A stretch of 5,381 bases of DNA from Streptosporangiaceae bacterium (lineage in GTDB: Bacteria; Actinomycetota; Actinomycetes; Streptosporangiales; Streptosporangiaceae). Positions within the stretch are counted from its first letter, which is position 1, and each line of letters opens with the position of its first letter. The stretch lies in contig JASHYW010000406.1 of assembly GCA_030042885.1 (NCBI GenBank), forward strand, positions 1 to 5,381, read 5' to 3'. A model generated the notes under the pieces. The model did no database searches. It was not told where the DNA came from and saw only the letters and a program-made list of their open reading frames with translations. This document shows positions 1 to 5,311 of this stretch, piece by piece. Made by a program: the position numbers and the translations under genes.

Positions 1-1
1 C

Positions 2-753
2 TTAGGTCCCATCGATTGCCGGCCATCGCTGCTGGCCGGCCCGCTTGTCCCCGGACCCGCCCGCCAGCTCGGCCGGCGTCACCCCCCGGGGCAGCTCCAG
101 CAAGGCCAGCGGGTTCCCTTGCGTCTCGGCCACAGTCTGGTCCCGGACCCGCGCGTCCAGCGGTCCGGTTAGCACCGAGTCCAGCAGCGCCCGCGCATGA
201 CCCGCGCGCAGCCCCTCCACCACCAGCTTCGGCAACCCGGCCAGTTCCTCAGCCGGAACCCGGGCCGCGAACACCGGGCCGACCGGCTCGGCCGCCAGCC
301 GGCGCGCCACGAACCCCAGTGCCCGCCGAGGCACGATCCAGCCACTGCTCGTCGTCCAGCACGCACACCAGCGGCCGCTCCCCGGCCACCTCCGACAGCA
401 ACCCCAGCGCCGCCAGAGCGACCATGAACCGGTCCGGCGCCGGGCCCGCACTGAGGCCGAACGCGGTCCGCAGCGCCTCACGCTGCGGCACCGGCAGGCG
501 CTCGAGGCGGTCCAGCATCGGGGCGCACAGCTGGTGCAGCCCGGCGAACGCCAGCTGCATCTCCGACTGCACGCCCGCCGCGCGGGCCACCCGGCATCCC
601 CGCGCTTGCCCCGGCCAGGTAATCCAGCGGCGCGGTCTTGCCCACTCCCGGCTCGCCGCGCACCATCAGCACCCGGCTCTCACCTGCCCGGAACAGCCTC
701 GATGAACCGGCCGAGCACGCTCAGCTCGGTACTCCGGCCCTTCAGCGGACCAT
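2..753 (-). pseudogene. Frameshifted, truncated LuxR-family AAA/ATPase regulator remnant
   Basis: Pieces of one protein appear in order on the minus strand but in different frames. They are an N-terminal stretch (GRSTELSVLGRFIEAV), a Walker A loop (GEPGVGKT), a middle part (SEMQLAFAGLHQLCAPMLDR), a Walker B-like LVCVLDDEQWLDRAS, and a downstream part ending LLELPRGVTPAELAGG. This is the N-terminal ATPase region of the large (about 900 aa) actinomycete LuxR-type regulators, which normally continue into a helical repeat region and a C-terminal helix-turn-helix DNA-binding domain. Frame changes are needed near 745, 692, 600 and 321. After about position 57 the homology stops and the frame ends at a TAA at 2-4. 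The sensor and DNA-binding parts are absent, so no function is expected. The family assignment comes from recognising the motifs. The possible original ATG at 751-753 is followed by a frame break three codons later. Sequencing error could explain one shift but not all four plus the truncation. Confidence 0.85.
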
Positions 754-1187
754 TAAGTTGATCTTGGAACGGCCGGTCGCCGCTCCTTCCTCAGTCCATC
801 CCACAAGCCCGCGGCGGCAAAGGCGACGTCGGCTGTCGTGACCTTGGCCGGTGCTATCGAGGAAGCTGGATCGGGACCATGACGCAGCCGTATGCCGTGA
901 CCTGAGGAGCCTTCGGTACCTGGGAGCGAACGACCACGACCATTCGCCGCTTGCCCCATAGACGCGCTCTGCCAGGCGCCGTGGGCTCTGGTGATAGAGC
1001 AGGCCAATGTCATGACAGTCGGCGCTTTCTTGGGCTTTGCCCGCCGGCGGAGTGGACTGGCATTGGGGGCGGTGGCCGGCCGCTTCATCTGGCACGGAGG
1101 GAATCACTTCATGGGCACGACCAAGGACGTCCGCGCCGGCCGGGCAGGACGTCCAGCCCGAAACGCGATCGAGGGAGGATCACCAGG
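754..1187. other. Intergenic stretch without a supported gene
   Basis: About 430 bases separate the decayed regulator from the channel gene. Several frames are open on both strands, but they overlap one another, lack convincing ribosome binding sites and do not resemble any family I recognise. A plus-strand frame from a GTG at 991 carries a mildly hydrophobic segment (MTVGAFLGFA) and overlaps the channel start in another frame. I treat it as chance or remnant sequence. The promoter of the channel gene should lie here, but I cannot point to clear -35 and -10 boxes. Confidence 0.5.
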
Positions 1188-1928
1188 ATGGAGCTCAAGG
1201 AGAGACGGCAGATCGACGCGGCACGCCAGAATGCGGCCAAGGTCAAGGCGCATGTCCGGCCGTGGCGGTCCATCTTCGCCCTCGTCTTCGCGGTGATCGC
1301 GGCGACCATATCCCGTTCGGCTCGCACAGCCGCATCCAGCCCGGCTTTCTACCACACGGCTTTCCGGGCGCTTGGCCACACCGGGACCGAGGCCCTAGCC
1401 GACGCCGCGGCAGTGGCCTTCTGCTTGCTCGCGGCCCTGGCTACGGTCGGGCTCGCAGCCAAGGCCCGCGAGGCGCTGCAGCCGAGGATCGGTACCTCGC
1501 ACGCCGCCGTGATCCGCTACGCCATCGTCCTGCTCGGCGGCCTGGCCACTATCCTCATCACCCTGCAGCTGTTCGACATCGCGGTCATGCAGCTCCTGGT
1601 CGGCGCCGGGTTCGCCACCGTGCTGGTCGGCATCGCCGCCCAGCAGAGCCTCTCCAACCTGTTCGCCGGCAACGTCCTGCTGCTCGCCCGTCCGGTCGAC
1701 ATCGGTGACCAGGTGCGGCTCAGGTCAGGCCCACTGGGCGGCCAGTTCCTCGGAACCGTGACCGAGATCGGCATCACCTACGTCCGGCTGGATACCCCCG
1801 ACGGGCCGTTCCACCTGCCCAATTCCCAGGTTCTCGCGGCTGCGATAGCACCAGCAGGCAACAGCACCCCCGACGGGCCCGCGCCGACGGCGCTGCAGCC
1901 GCAGCGGCCGGTGACTTCGCAAGAATGA
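1188..1928 (+). CDS. Short MscS-family mechanosensitive ion channel protein
   Basis: The predicted product (246 aa) is a membrane protein of the small-conductance mechanosensitive channel family, which opens under membrane tension and releases solutes during osmotic downshock. After a charged N-terminus, hydrophobic segments lie at about residues 27-42, 70-90 and 108-127. They are followed by the family's pore-lining helix and linker at about 135-172 (AGFATVLVGIAAQQSLSNLF, then NVLLLARPVDIGDQVRL). A beta domain follows (GTVTEIGITYVRLDTPDGPF, then HLPNSQVLAAAI). The protein ends soon after this domain, so it lacks the long C-terminal cage of E. coli MscS; compact versions are known in actinomycetes. 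The ATG at 1188 is preferred because GGGAGGA lies at 1173-1179, 8 bases upstream. The frame is open further upstream (to 951), but that part has no channel homology. The gene looks intact. Gating and ion selectivity cannot be inferred. Confidence 0.88.
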   Translation: MELKERRQIDAARQNAAKVKAHVRPWRSIFALVFAVIAATISRSARTAASSPAFYHTAFRALGHTGTEALADAAAVAFCLLAALATVGLAAKAREALQPRIGTSHAAVIRYAIVLLGGLATILITLQLFDIAVMQLLVGAGFATVLVGIAAQQSLSNLFAGNVLLLARPVDIGDQVRLRSGPLGGQFLGTVTEIGITYVRLDTPDGPFHLPNSQVLAAAIAPAGNSTPDGPAPTALQPQRPVTSQE

Positions 1929-1946
1929 CACCGGCCACCAGACCCG

Positions 1947-2084
1947 GTGAGGACCAAGCGTGCAGGGTCACGAAACTGGCTTGCACTCGTCCTCGATTAC
2001 CTGTGGGCGGCGCGGGGGCCGTACATCGCGATCGGCCGGTACGGCGAAGAGGCATGGCACCGCCGCCAGCTCGCGGCACTGTGA
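1947..2084 (+). CDS. Small ORF (45 aa) in frame behind the channel gene
   Basis: A GTG at 1947 opens a 45-codon frame ending in TGA at 2082-2084. It begins 18 bases after the channel's stop and is in the same frame. The translation has a protein-like composition: a basic start (MRTKRAGSRN), then an aromatic and hydrophobic stretch (WLALVLDYLWAARGPYIAIG), then a charged tail (RYGEEAWHRRQLAAL). Third positions are roughly 78% G/C by hand count, in line with a coding frame. No clear Shine-Dalgarno sequence precedes the GTG. It could be a translationally coupled small membrane-associated protein, a C-terminal extension separated from the channel by a nonsense change, or a remnant of another gene. 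I recognise no family. Confidence 0.3.
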   Translation: MRTKRAGSRNWLALVLDYLWAARGPYIAIGRYGEEAWHRRQLAAL

Positions 2085-2168
2085 TGTCGGCCGGACCCGC
2101 GGGCGGAGGGCAGTATCACGGGCGGCGCGCCGTGCCTGCCCGGGTACCCACGGCATCAAGCGGGGAGT

Positions 2169-2187
2169 CCCGGAAAGGCCTTCCGGG
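2169..2187 (+). promoter_or_regulatory. Hairpin: 7-bp stem, 5-base loop
   Basis: CCCGGAA at 2169-2175 is followed by AGGCC and then by the exact reverse complement TTCCGGG at 2181-2187. It lies 85 bases after the small ORF that follows the channel gene and 9 bases before a much larger hairpin. There is no T-run, so a classical intrinsic terminator is not shown, though actinomycete terminators often lack one. It could be a terminator of the channel transcript or the first helix of a structured leader. Confidence 0.45.
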
Positions 2188-2195
2188 CAAACACC

Positions 2196-2245
2196 GGGGA
2201 CGCGCCCGCGGCCGTGTTCCTTTCCGCGGCCCGGGGCGCGTCCCC
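2196..2245 (+). promoter_or_regulatory. Very strong GC-rich stem-loop (terminator or structured leader)
   Basis: GGGGACGCGCCC at 2196-2207 pairs perfectly with GGGCGCGTCCCC at 2234-2245, a 12-bp stem. After a 2x2 mismatch (2208-2209 against 2232-2233) pairing resumes for seven pairs between 2210-2216 and 2225-2231, including one G-U, closing an eight-base pyrimidine-rich loop. This is far stronger than background even at this GC content. No T-tract follows. A Shine-Dalgarno-like GAGAGGA and an ATG lie 9 to 23 bases downstream, so the hairpin sits in the probable 5' leader of a small ORF. It could be a transcription terminator, an attenuator or a riboregulator; no known riboswitch consensus is evident. 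Confidence 0.55.
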
Positions 2246-2267
2246 GCCAGAGCGAGAGGACCAGGGA

Positions 2268-2342
2268 ATGGAAGACCTGTCACGCCCCCGGAACCCGGGC
2301 TGGTGGTTTCGAGCAGGGAGGCGGCGGCGGCACGAGTTCTAA
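2268..2342 (+). CDS. Tiny ORF (24 aa) behind the strong hairpin
   Basis: An ATG at 2268 is preceded by GAGAGGA (2254-2260, spacing 7), a reasonable Shine-Dalgarno sequence. It opens 24 codons ending in TAA at 2340-2342. The peptide starts MEDLSRPRNPGWWFRAG and continues with an arginine run before HEF, so it is strongly basic with a paired tryptophan. I recognise no family. Its place directly behind a large stem-loop would suit a leader peptide or a small basic protein, but the length is within reach of chance in GC-rich DNA. Confidence 0.25.
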   Translation: MEDLSRPRNPGWWFRAGRRRRHEF

Positions 2343-2352
2343 TGCCGGGGCG

Positions 2353-2496
2353 ATGACCGCGCCCGGTGCCGATCCGTCCCCCGGCATCGGCGGCCCGGTA
2401 ACCGATGAGCGCCGCCTGAATCACCGCGCAGGCGGCGAAGATGGTTTCCGCTGGGATGACATGCCCGGCCCCCGGGAGCCGTGGGGGCTGGATTAA
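2353..2496 (+). CDS. Hypothetical small ORF (47 aa), weakly supported
   Basis: An ATG at 2353, 10 bases after the preceding tiny ORF's stop, opens 47 codons ending in TAA at 2494-2496. The product is Gly/Pro-rich with several Asp/Glu residues; it starts MTAPGADPSPGIGGPVTDER and ends WDDMPGPREPWGLD. Third positions are about three-quarters G/C by hand count. There is only a weak GGGG upstream as a possible ribosome binding site. No homology is recognised. Frames on the opposite strand are also open here, so the coding strand is not certain. Confidence 0.2.
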   Translation: MTAPGADPSPGIGGPVTDERRLNHRAGGEDGFRWDDMPGPREPWGLD

Positions 2497-2600
2497 TGGC
2501 ACCCGCCTGCATGCGCACGAGCCTGGCCGGAGTCAGGAACATGCCAATCAGTGCATAGACCCTGTCGCGTAAACGGCGCGAAGAACAACTCCACCGCCAT

Positions 2601-2632
2601 ATCTAGGACTCTTGCTCCTCGCAGTCCTAGAT
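2601..2632. repeat. Perfect 10-bp inverted repeat with 12-base spacer
   Basis: ATCTAGGACT at 2601-2610 and its exact reverse complement AGTCCTAGAT at 2623-2632 flank a 12-base pyrimidine-rich spacer. The element is AT-richer than its surroundings. It lies just outside the proposed left end of the insertion sequence and about 85 to 115 bases upstream of the transposase start. It could be a regulator binding site, a recombination or target site used by the element, or part of an extended end of the element. No matching copy is seen at the right end. Confidence 0.5.
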
Positions 2633-2644
2633 CGTTGCAGATCT

Positions 2645-2681
2645 GGCCGCCGCCTTCTTAGCTCTCGCCGCAAAATTAACT
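2645..2681 (+). repeat. Left imperfect terminal inverted repeat of the IS
   Basis: This segment aligns with the reverse complement of 3955-3990 at roughly 24 of 36 positions with one gap. Shared blocks are CGCC, CTTAG, CGCCG and AAATTA. It lies 34 bases upstream of the transposase ATG at 2716, where a left end is expected. The alignment was made by eye. Confidence 0.45.
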
Positions 2682-2715
2682 AGGTTTGTCCGGGACAGCT
2701 GTCTACGGTTGTGGT

Positions 2716-3960
2716 ATGGGACAGCTTGTGATGGATGAGGACCGGTTCGCAGGGATGCTCGCTGAGGTGCGCCCGCACCTGAATGAGCTGCAGTGGCGTC
2801 TGCTGCTGGGGGCGCAGGCGCGGTCGCTGGGCCGGGGCGGGATCAAGCGGGTGGCGCACCTGGCCGGGGTTCATCCAGACACGGTGGGCCGCGGAGCGCG
2901 GGAGCTCGAGGGCGGTATCGAGCCGGATGCCGGGGTTCGCCGGGCCGGGGCGGGGCGGCCCCGGGCCGCAGAGGTGGATGAGGGCCTGGTGCCGGCCTTG
3001 CAGCGCCTGGTCGATCCGGCCACCCGCGGTGACCCGGAGTCGCCGCTGCGGTGGACGACCAAGTCGACGGAGAAGCTGGCTGGCGAGCTGACCTCGGCGG
3101 GCCATCCGGTGTCGGCTGACACGGTGGGGCGGCTGCTGAGGGAGGACGGTTACAGCCTGCAGGGCAACGCCAAGACGATCGAGGGGAAGCAGCACCCGGA
3201 CCGCGATGGCCAGTTCCGGTTCATCAACGAGCTGGTGCGGGAGTTCCAGGCCGCCGGCGAGCCGGTGATCAGCGTGGACACCAAGAAAAAGGAGCTGGTG
3301 GGAAGCTACAGGAACGGCGGGAGGGAGTGGCACCCGCGCGGTGAGCCCGAGCGGGTGCAGGTGCACGACTTCAAAGGTGAGCTGGGCCGGGCCGTCCCCT
3401 ACGGCGTGTATGACCTGACCGCCAACGCCGGCTGGGTGAACGTCGGCACCGACGCCGACACCGGGGCGTTCGCGGTGGAGTCGATCCGCCGCTGGTGGCA
3501 CAAGATCGGCAAGACCGCCTATCCGCACGCCTCCAGGCTGCTCATCACCGCCGATGCGGGCGGCTCCAACGGCAGCCGGCTGCGGCTGTGGAAGGTGGAA
3601 CTGGCCCGGCTGGCTGGAGAACTCGGCCTGGAGATCAGCGTGTGCCACTTCCCGCCAGGCACCTCGAAATGGAACCGGATCGAGCACCGGCTGTTCGCCC
3701 AGATCTCGATGAACTGGCGCGGCAGGCCGCTGACCAGCCACGAAGTCATCGTCGAGACGATCGCCGCGACCACCACGAAGACCGGGCTGACAGTCCAGGC
3801 CGCCCTGGACACCGGCACCTATGAAAAGGGCATCAAGATCTCCGACAAGGAGATGCAGGCCCTGGAGCAACGCTCGATCAGGCGTTACGACTTCCATGGA
3901 GAGTGGAACTACTGCATGCTTCCCACCCCACGGCCGACACGCCCGACACCGCCGAAGTAA
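2716..3960 (+). CDS. ISAzo13-family DDE transposase, complete
   Basis: The product (414 aa) catalyses cut-and-join transposition of its element. The N-terminal third is a helix-turn-helix-like DNA-binding region (IKRVAHLAGVHPDTVGRGAR at about 43-62, and a second around VSADTVGRLLREDGYSLQGN at 132-151). The catalytic core carries the family's acidic triad: D188 in VISVDTKKKE, D280 in LLITADAGGSNGSR, and E323 in GTSKWNRIEHRLFAQIS. A conserved C-terminal YDFHGEWNY follows at 391-399. This pattern is that of the Rhodopirellula-type DDE transposases. No frameshift or stop interrupts it, so it may be active. The ATG at 2716 keeps the longest ATG-initiated frame. The ATG at 2731 has GGGA nine bases upstream and starts at MDEDRFAG, so it is an equally good or better start. 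The minus strand is open along the whole gene. Confidence 0.93.
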   Translation: MGQLVMDEDRFAGMLAEVRPHLNELQWRLLLGAQARSLGRGGIKRVAHLAGVHPDTVGRGARELEGGIEPDAGVRRAGAGRPRAAEVDEGLVPALQRLVDPATRGDPESPLRWTTKSTEKLAGELTSAGHPVSADTVGRLLREDGYSLQGNAKTIEGKQHPDRDGQFRFINELVREFQAAGEPVISVDTKKKELVGSYRNGGREWHPRGEPERVQVHDFKGELGRAVPYGVYDLTANAGWVNVGTDADTGAFAVESIRRWWHKIGKTAYPHASRLLITADAGGSNGSRLRLWKVELARLAGELGLEISVCHFPPGTSKWNRIEHRLFAQISMNWRGRPLTSHEVIVETIAATTTKTGLTVQAALDTGTYEKGIKISDKEMQALEQRSIRRYDFHGEWNYCMLPTPRPTRPTPPK

Positions 3961-3990
3961 TTTCTCGGCGGCTCCTAAGTGGCGCTGCCC
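3955..3990 (-). repeat. Right imperfect terminal inverted repeat of the IS
   Basis: The reverse complement of this segment matches the left repeat at 2645-2681 in blocks (CGCC, CTTAG, CGCCG, AAATTA). It overlaps the transposase stop codon at 3958-3960, so the coding region reaches into the end of the element. The alignment is by eye and the outer tip is uncertain. Confidence 0.42.
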
Positions 3991-4689
3991 CACGGGCGGG
4001 TGCAAGCCCACGTTCGTGTAGCTCAGGTGATCGATGGCCACGGGCGGCAGATCACCGACCTGCTGCTTGGAGATATTGAGCCGGATACCGATATCGACCC
4101 TAGTCACCGCACTGATCGGGATAGCAACCTCCTTCCGGCCCCACAGGTGCCCCTCCTGAAGCAGCACGTGAGTCACGTGGTGGTTCCGGGGGTCGATGAC
4201 AAGCCCTTCCACCAGCCCGATCTCGCCGTCGGTGGCATGGACGCGATCGCCGTGGCGCACCTCAACCTCGCCCAGAGGCACCGAGTCGTAGGTGACGGTC
4301 CGCATGGCATGCCCCCGGCCGGGACCAGCGCTGCTGTCCAGGCCCGTGTCATCCCCGGTGATCAAGCCGTAGTACCGCCAGCTCAGCACCTGTTCCGAGC
4401 CGTACCCCATGAATCCCGGCTGCCCGCTGGCTGGCCGGAAATGCATCTCCTCGGCAGGATCGAGCTTCTCGAACTCCGCCTTGGTGCAGTGCAGCCGGAT
4501 CGCGCCCGGCGCAGTGTCGACAAGATCAACAGGAACAAGCCGCCCCTGCCCATGCTCATGCTTGGGTTCGATCACCAGATGGGTAAGCGCCCGGGCGACC
4601 GGGTCAACGACCACACGGCACAACTTGCCGCAGGCTCCATCGGTACAGCTCGCATCGTCCCCGATCGTGAACGGCGTCGTCTCTTCCAT
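3991..4689 (-). CDS. Tandem PRC-barrel domain protein, 3' end replaced by the IS
   Basis: The ATG at 4687-4689 follows a strong AGGAGG with six bases of spacing. Two PRC-barrel domains follow, at about residues 5-85 (GKLCRVVVDPVARALTHLVI, then GRLVPVDLVD) and 135-217 (GEIGLVEGLVIDPRNHHVTH, then GRKEVAIPISAVTRVDIGIR). PRC-barrels are small beta domains known from the photosynthetic reaction centre H subunit and RimM; the role of the tandem actinomycete proteins is not established. Recognisable sequence ends near LPPVAIDH, around residue 221 (position 4027). No stop codon follows there. The frame runs on through the junction and antisense through the whole transposase to 2680, giving a 669-codon frame. 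I list the part outside the element. The native stop was probably lost through the insertion. The product may be an oversized fusion, or the mRNA may be unstable. Confidence 0.8.
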
Positions 4690-4732
4690 AGCCGACCTCC
4701 TCGTTCCCTGACGTTCATCGCTCGCTCTCCTG

Positions 4733-4810
4733 CTATGCGCCCAGGTCGGCTATCGCTGCCGTCTGCCTGTGCCGCTGATACGCCGTGATGCCGTTGTAGA
4801 TGACGGCCAT
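4733..4810 (-). CDS. Small ORF (25 aa) upstream of the PRC-barrel gene
   Basis: An ATG at 4808-4810 has GGAGG five bases upstream, one of the best ribosome binding sites in the window. It opens 25 codons ending in TAG at 4733-4735. The peptide begins MAVIYNGITAYQRHRQTAAI and ends ADLGA. It is on the PRC-barrel gene's strand, 43 bases before that gene's ATG, and probably shares its transcript. It could be a leader peptide, a small independent protein, or the start of a gene cut short. I recognise no family. Confidence 0.45.
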   Translation of the reverse strand: MAVIYNGITAYQRHRQTAAIADLGA

Positions 4811-4843
4811 GGCGACCTCCAGAACAAGCCGGGAGTCCGTCAG

Positions 4844-4870
4844 GGGAATCTCCCTCTACGGGATCTCCCT
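4844..4870. promoter_or_regulatory. Two direct repeats GGGA(A)TCTCCCT, possible operator
   Basis: GGGAATCTCCCT at 4844-4855 and GGGATCTCCCT at 4860-4870 start 16 bases apart, and each is itself roughly dyad-symmetric (GGGA against TCCC). They lie 34 to 60 bases upstream of the minus-strand small ORF that leads into the PRC-barrel gene, and the second repeat abuts the stop codon of the Nudix gene at 4870-4872. Position and spacing suit a regulator binding at or near the promoter. A paired stem or a rho-independent-like element for the Nudix gene is an alternative. No clear -10 or -35 boxes could be fixed. Confidence 0.4.
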
Positions 4871-5205
4871 TAGTTCTTGGCGTCAGCGTGCTCACGTGGT
4901 GGGCCGCCGGTAGAGGCCCAGGTCCTGGGTGCTAGTGACCAGTGACCTCTTCGTCCCGAAGCCAGGTAACGGTACGGGTTCATGTTCTTGTAGACGCCGG
5001 TGAGGGCGATGGGCTCGACCTCCAGGCCAGTTTCCTCGCGGACTTCGCGGCGCAGGCCGTCGTAGATGGTCTCGCCGGGTTCCAGGACGCCGCCAGGCGG
5101 CTCCCAGCGTTGGTTGTCGCGGCGCTGGATCAGCAGCGCCCGGCCGTGGTCGTCGGTGATGACTCCGGCCACGCTGACCGAGTGGCGGGCGTCGGCGCTG
5201 TTCAT
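4870..5205 (-). CDS. Nudix hydrolase, C-terminally truncated
   Basis: The frame encodes 111 aa from the ATG at 5203-5205. A GTG at 5247 would add 14 residues without recognisable content, so I prefer the ATG, though its ribosome binding site is weak. The N-terminal half is a canonical Nudix domain (RHSVSVAGVITDDHGRALLI, then RRDNQRWEPPGG). It has a perfect Nudix box Gx5Ex7REVREETGL from G39 to L61, with the metal-binding glutamates E54, E57 and E58 in place. Such enzymes hydrolyse nucleoside diphosphates linked to another moiety. After GVYKN (about residue 74) the sequence departs from the family. The remaining residues are unrelated, and the last strands and helix of the usual fold of about 140-160 aa are missing. 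The product is probably inactive or unstable. It is on the same strand as the PRC gene and upstream of it. Confidence 0.75.
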   Translation of the reverse strand: MNSADARHSVSVAGVITDDHGRALLIQRRDNQRWEPPGGVLEPGETIYDGLRREVREETGLEVEPIALTGVYKNMNPYRYLASGRRGHWSLAPRTWASTGGPPREHADAKN

Positions 5206-5311
5206 GGGGCCAGCAGAGAGCGTAGGGCCTAGAACTGATACCGCCACTATCAGCTTGGGAATCTGTGCGGTTCGGGCTTCTGTATGACCTGACCTGCAAG
5301 GGGGGCTGTCC

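Larger units (their letters stand above)
2645..3990 (+). mobile_element. ISAzo13-family insertion sequence, about 1.35 kb
   Basis: The element carries one complete transposase gene flanked by an imperfect inverted repeat. The length fits my recollection of the family (about 1.2-2.2 kb, one ORF). On its right the PRC-barrel reading frame continues outward from the junction, showing that the element (or a deletion linked to it) replaced the end of that gene. No clear continuation of the PRC gene is seen on the left side, which suggests loss of flanking DNA. I could not identify a target-site duplication. The exact boundaries are uncertain by tens of bases; the outer limit on the right could be as far as about 4026. 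Confidence 0.65.

Noticed and set aside
16..705. Long plus-strand frame of 229 codons rich in Pro, Ala and Arg
   Set aside because: It is the antisense of the LuxR-type regulator remnant, with low-complexity composition typical of opposite-strand frames in GC-rich DNA.
742..1107. Two overlapping minus-strand frames (742-1107 and 753-1088) upstream of the channel
   Set aside because: No recognised family, no convincing ribosome binding site, and they overlap each other in different frames; at best remnants.
951..1187. N-terminal extension of the channel frame back to 951
   Set aside because: The frame is open but the extension has no membrane or channel features, and a strong Shine-Dalgarno sequence marks the ATG at 1188.
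1037..1708. Plus-strand frame of 223 codons overlapping the channel gene
   Set aside because: Arg/Gly/Pro/His-rich out-of-frame shadow of the MscS-family gene.
1925..2356. 143-codon plus-strand frame whose ATG overlaps the channel stop (ATGA)
   Set aside because: The overlap suggests coupling, but the product is Arg/Gly/Pro-rich low complexity and runs through both strong hairpins, which fits a chance frame better.
2116..2542. Minus-strand frames over the small-ORF region, one with a hydrophobic patch (AETIFAACAVIQAALIGYRA)
   Set aside because: No ribosome binding site or family match; the longer frame also passes through the stem-loops. I cannot exclude a small minus-strand gene, but the support is weaker than for the plus strand.
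3979..4788. 269-codon plus-strand frame opposite the PRC-barrel gene
   Set aside because: Antisense shadow; the minus strand carries the recognisable domains and the ribosome binding site.
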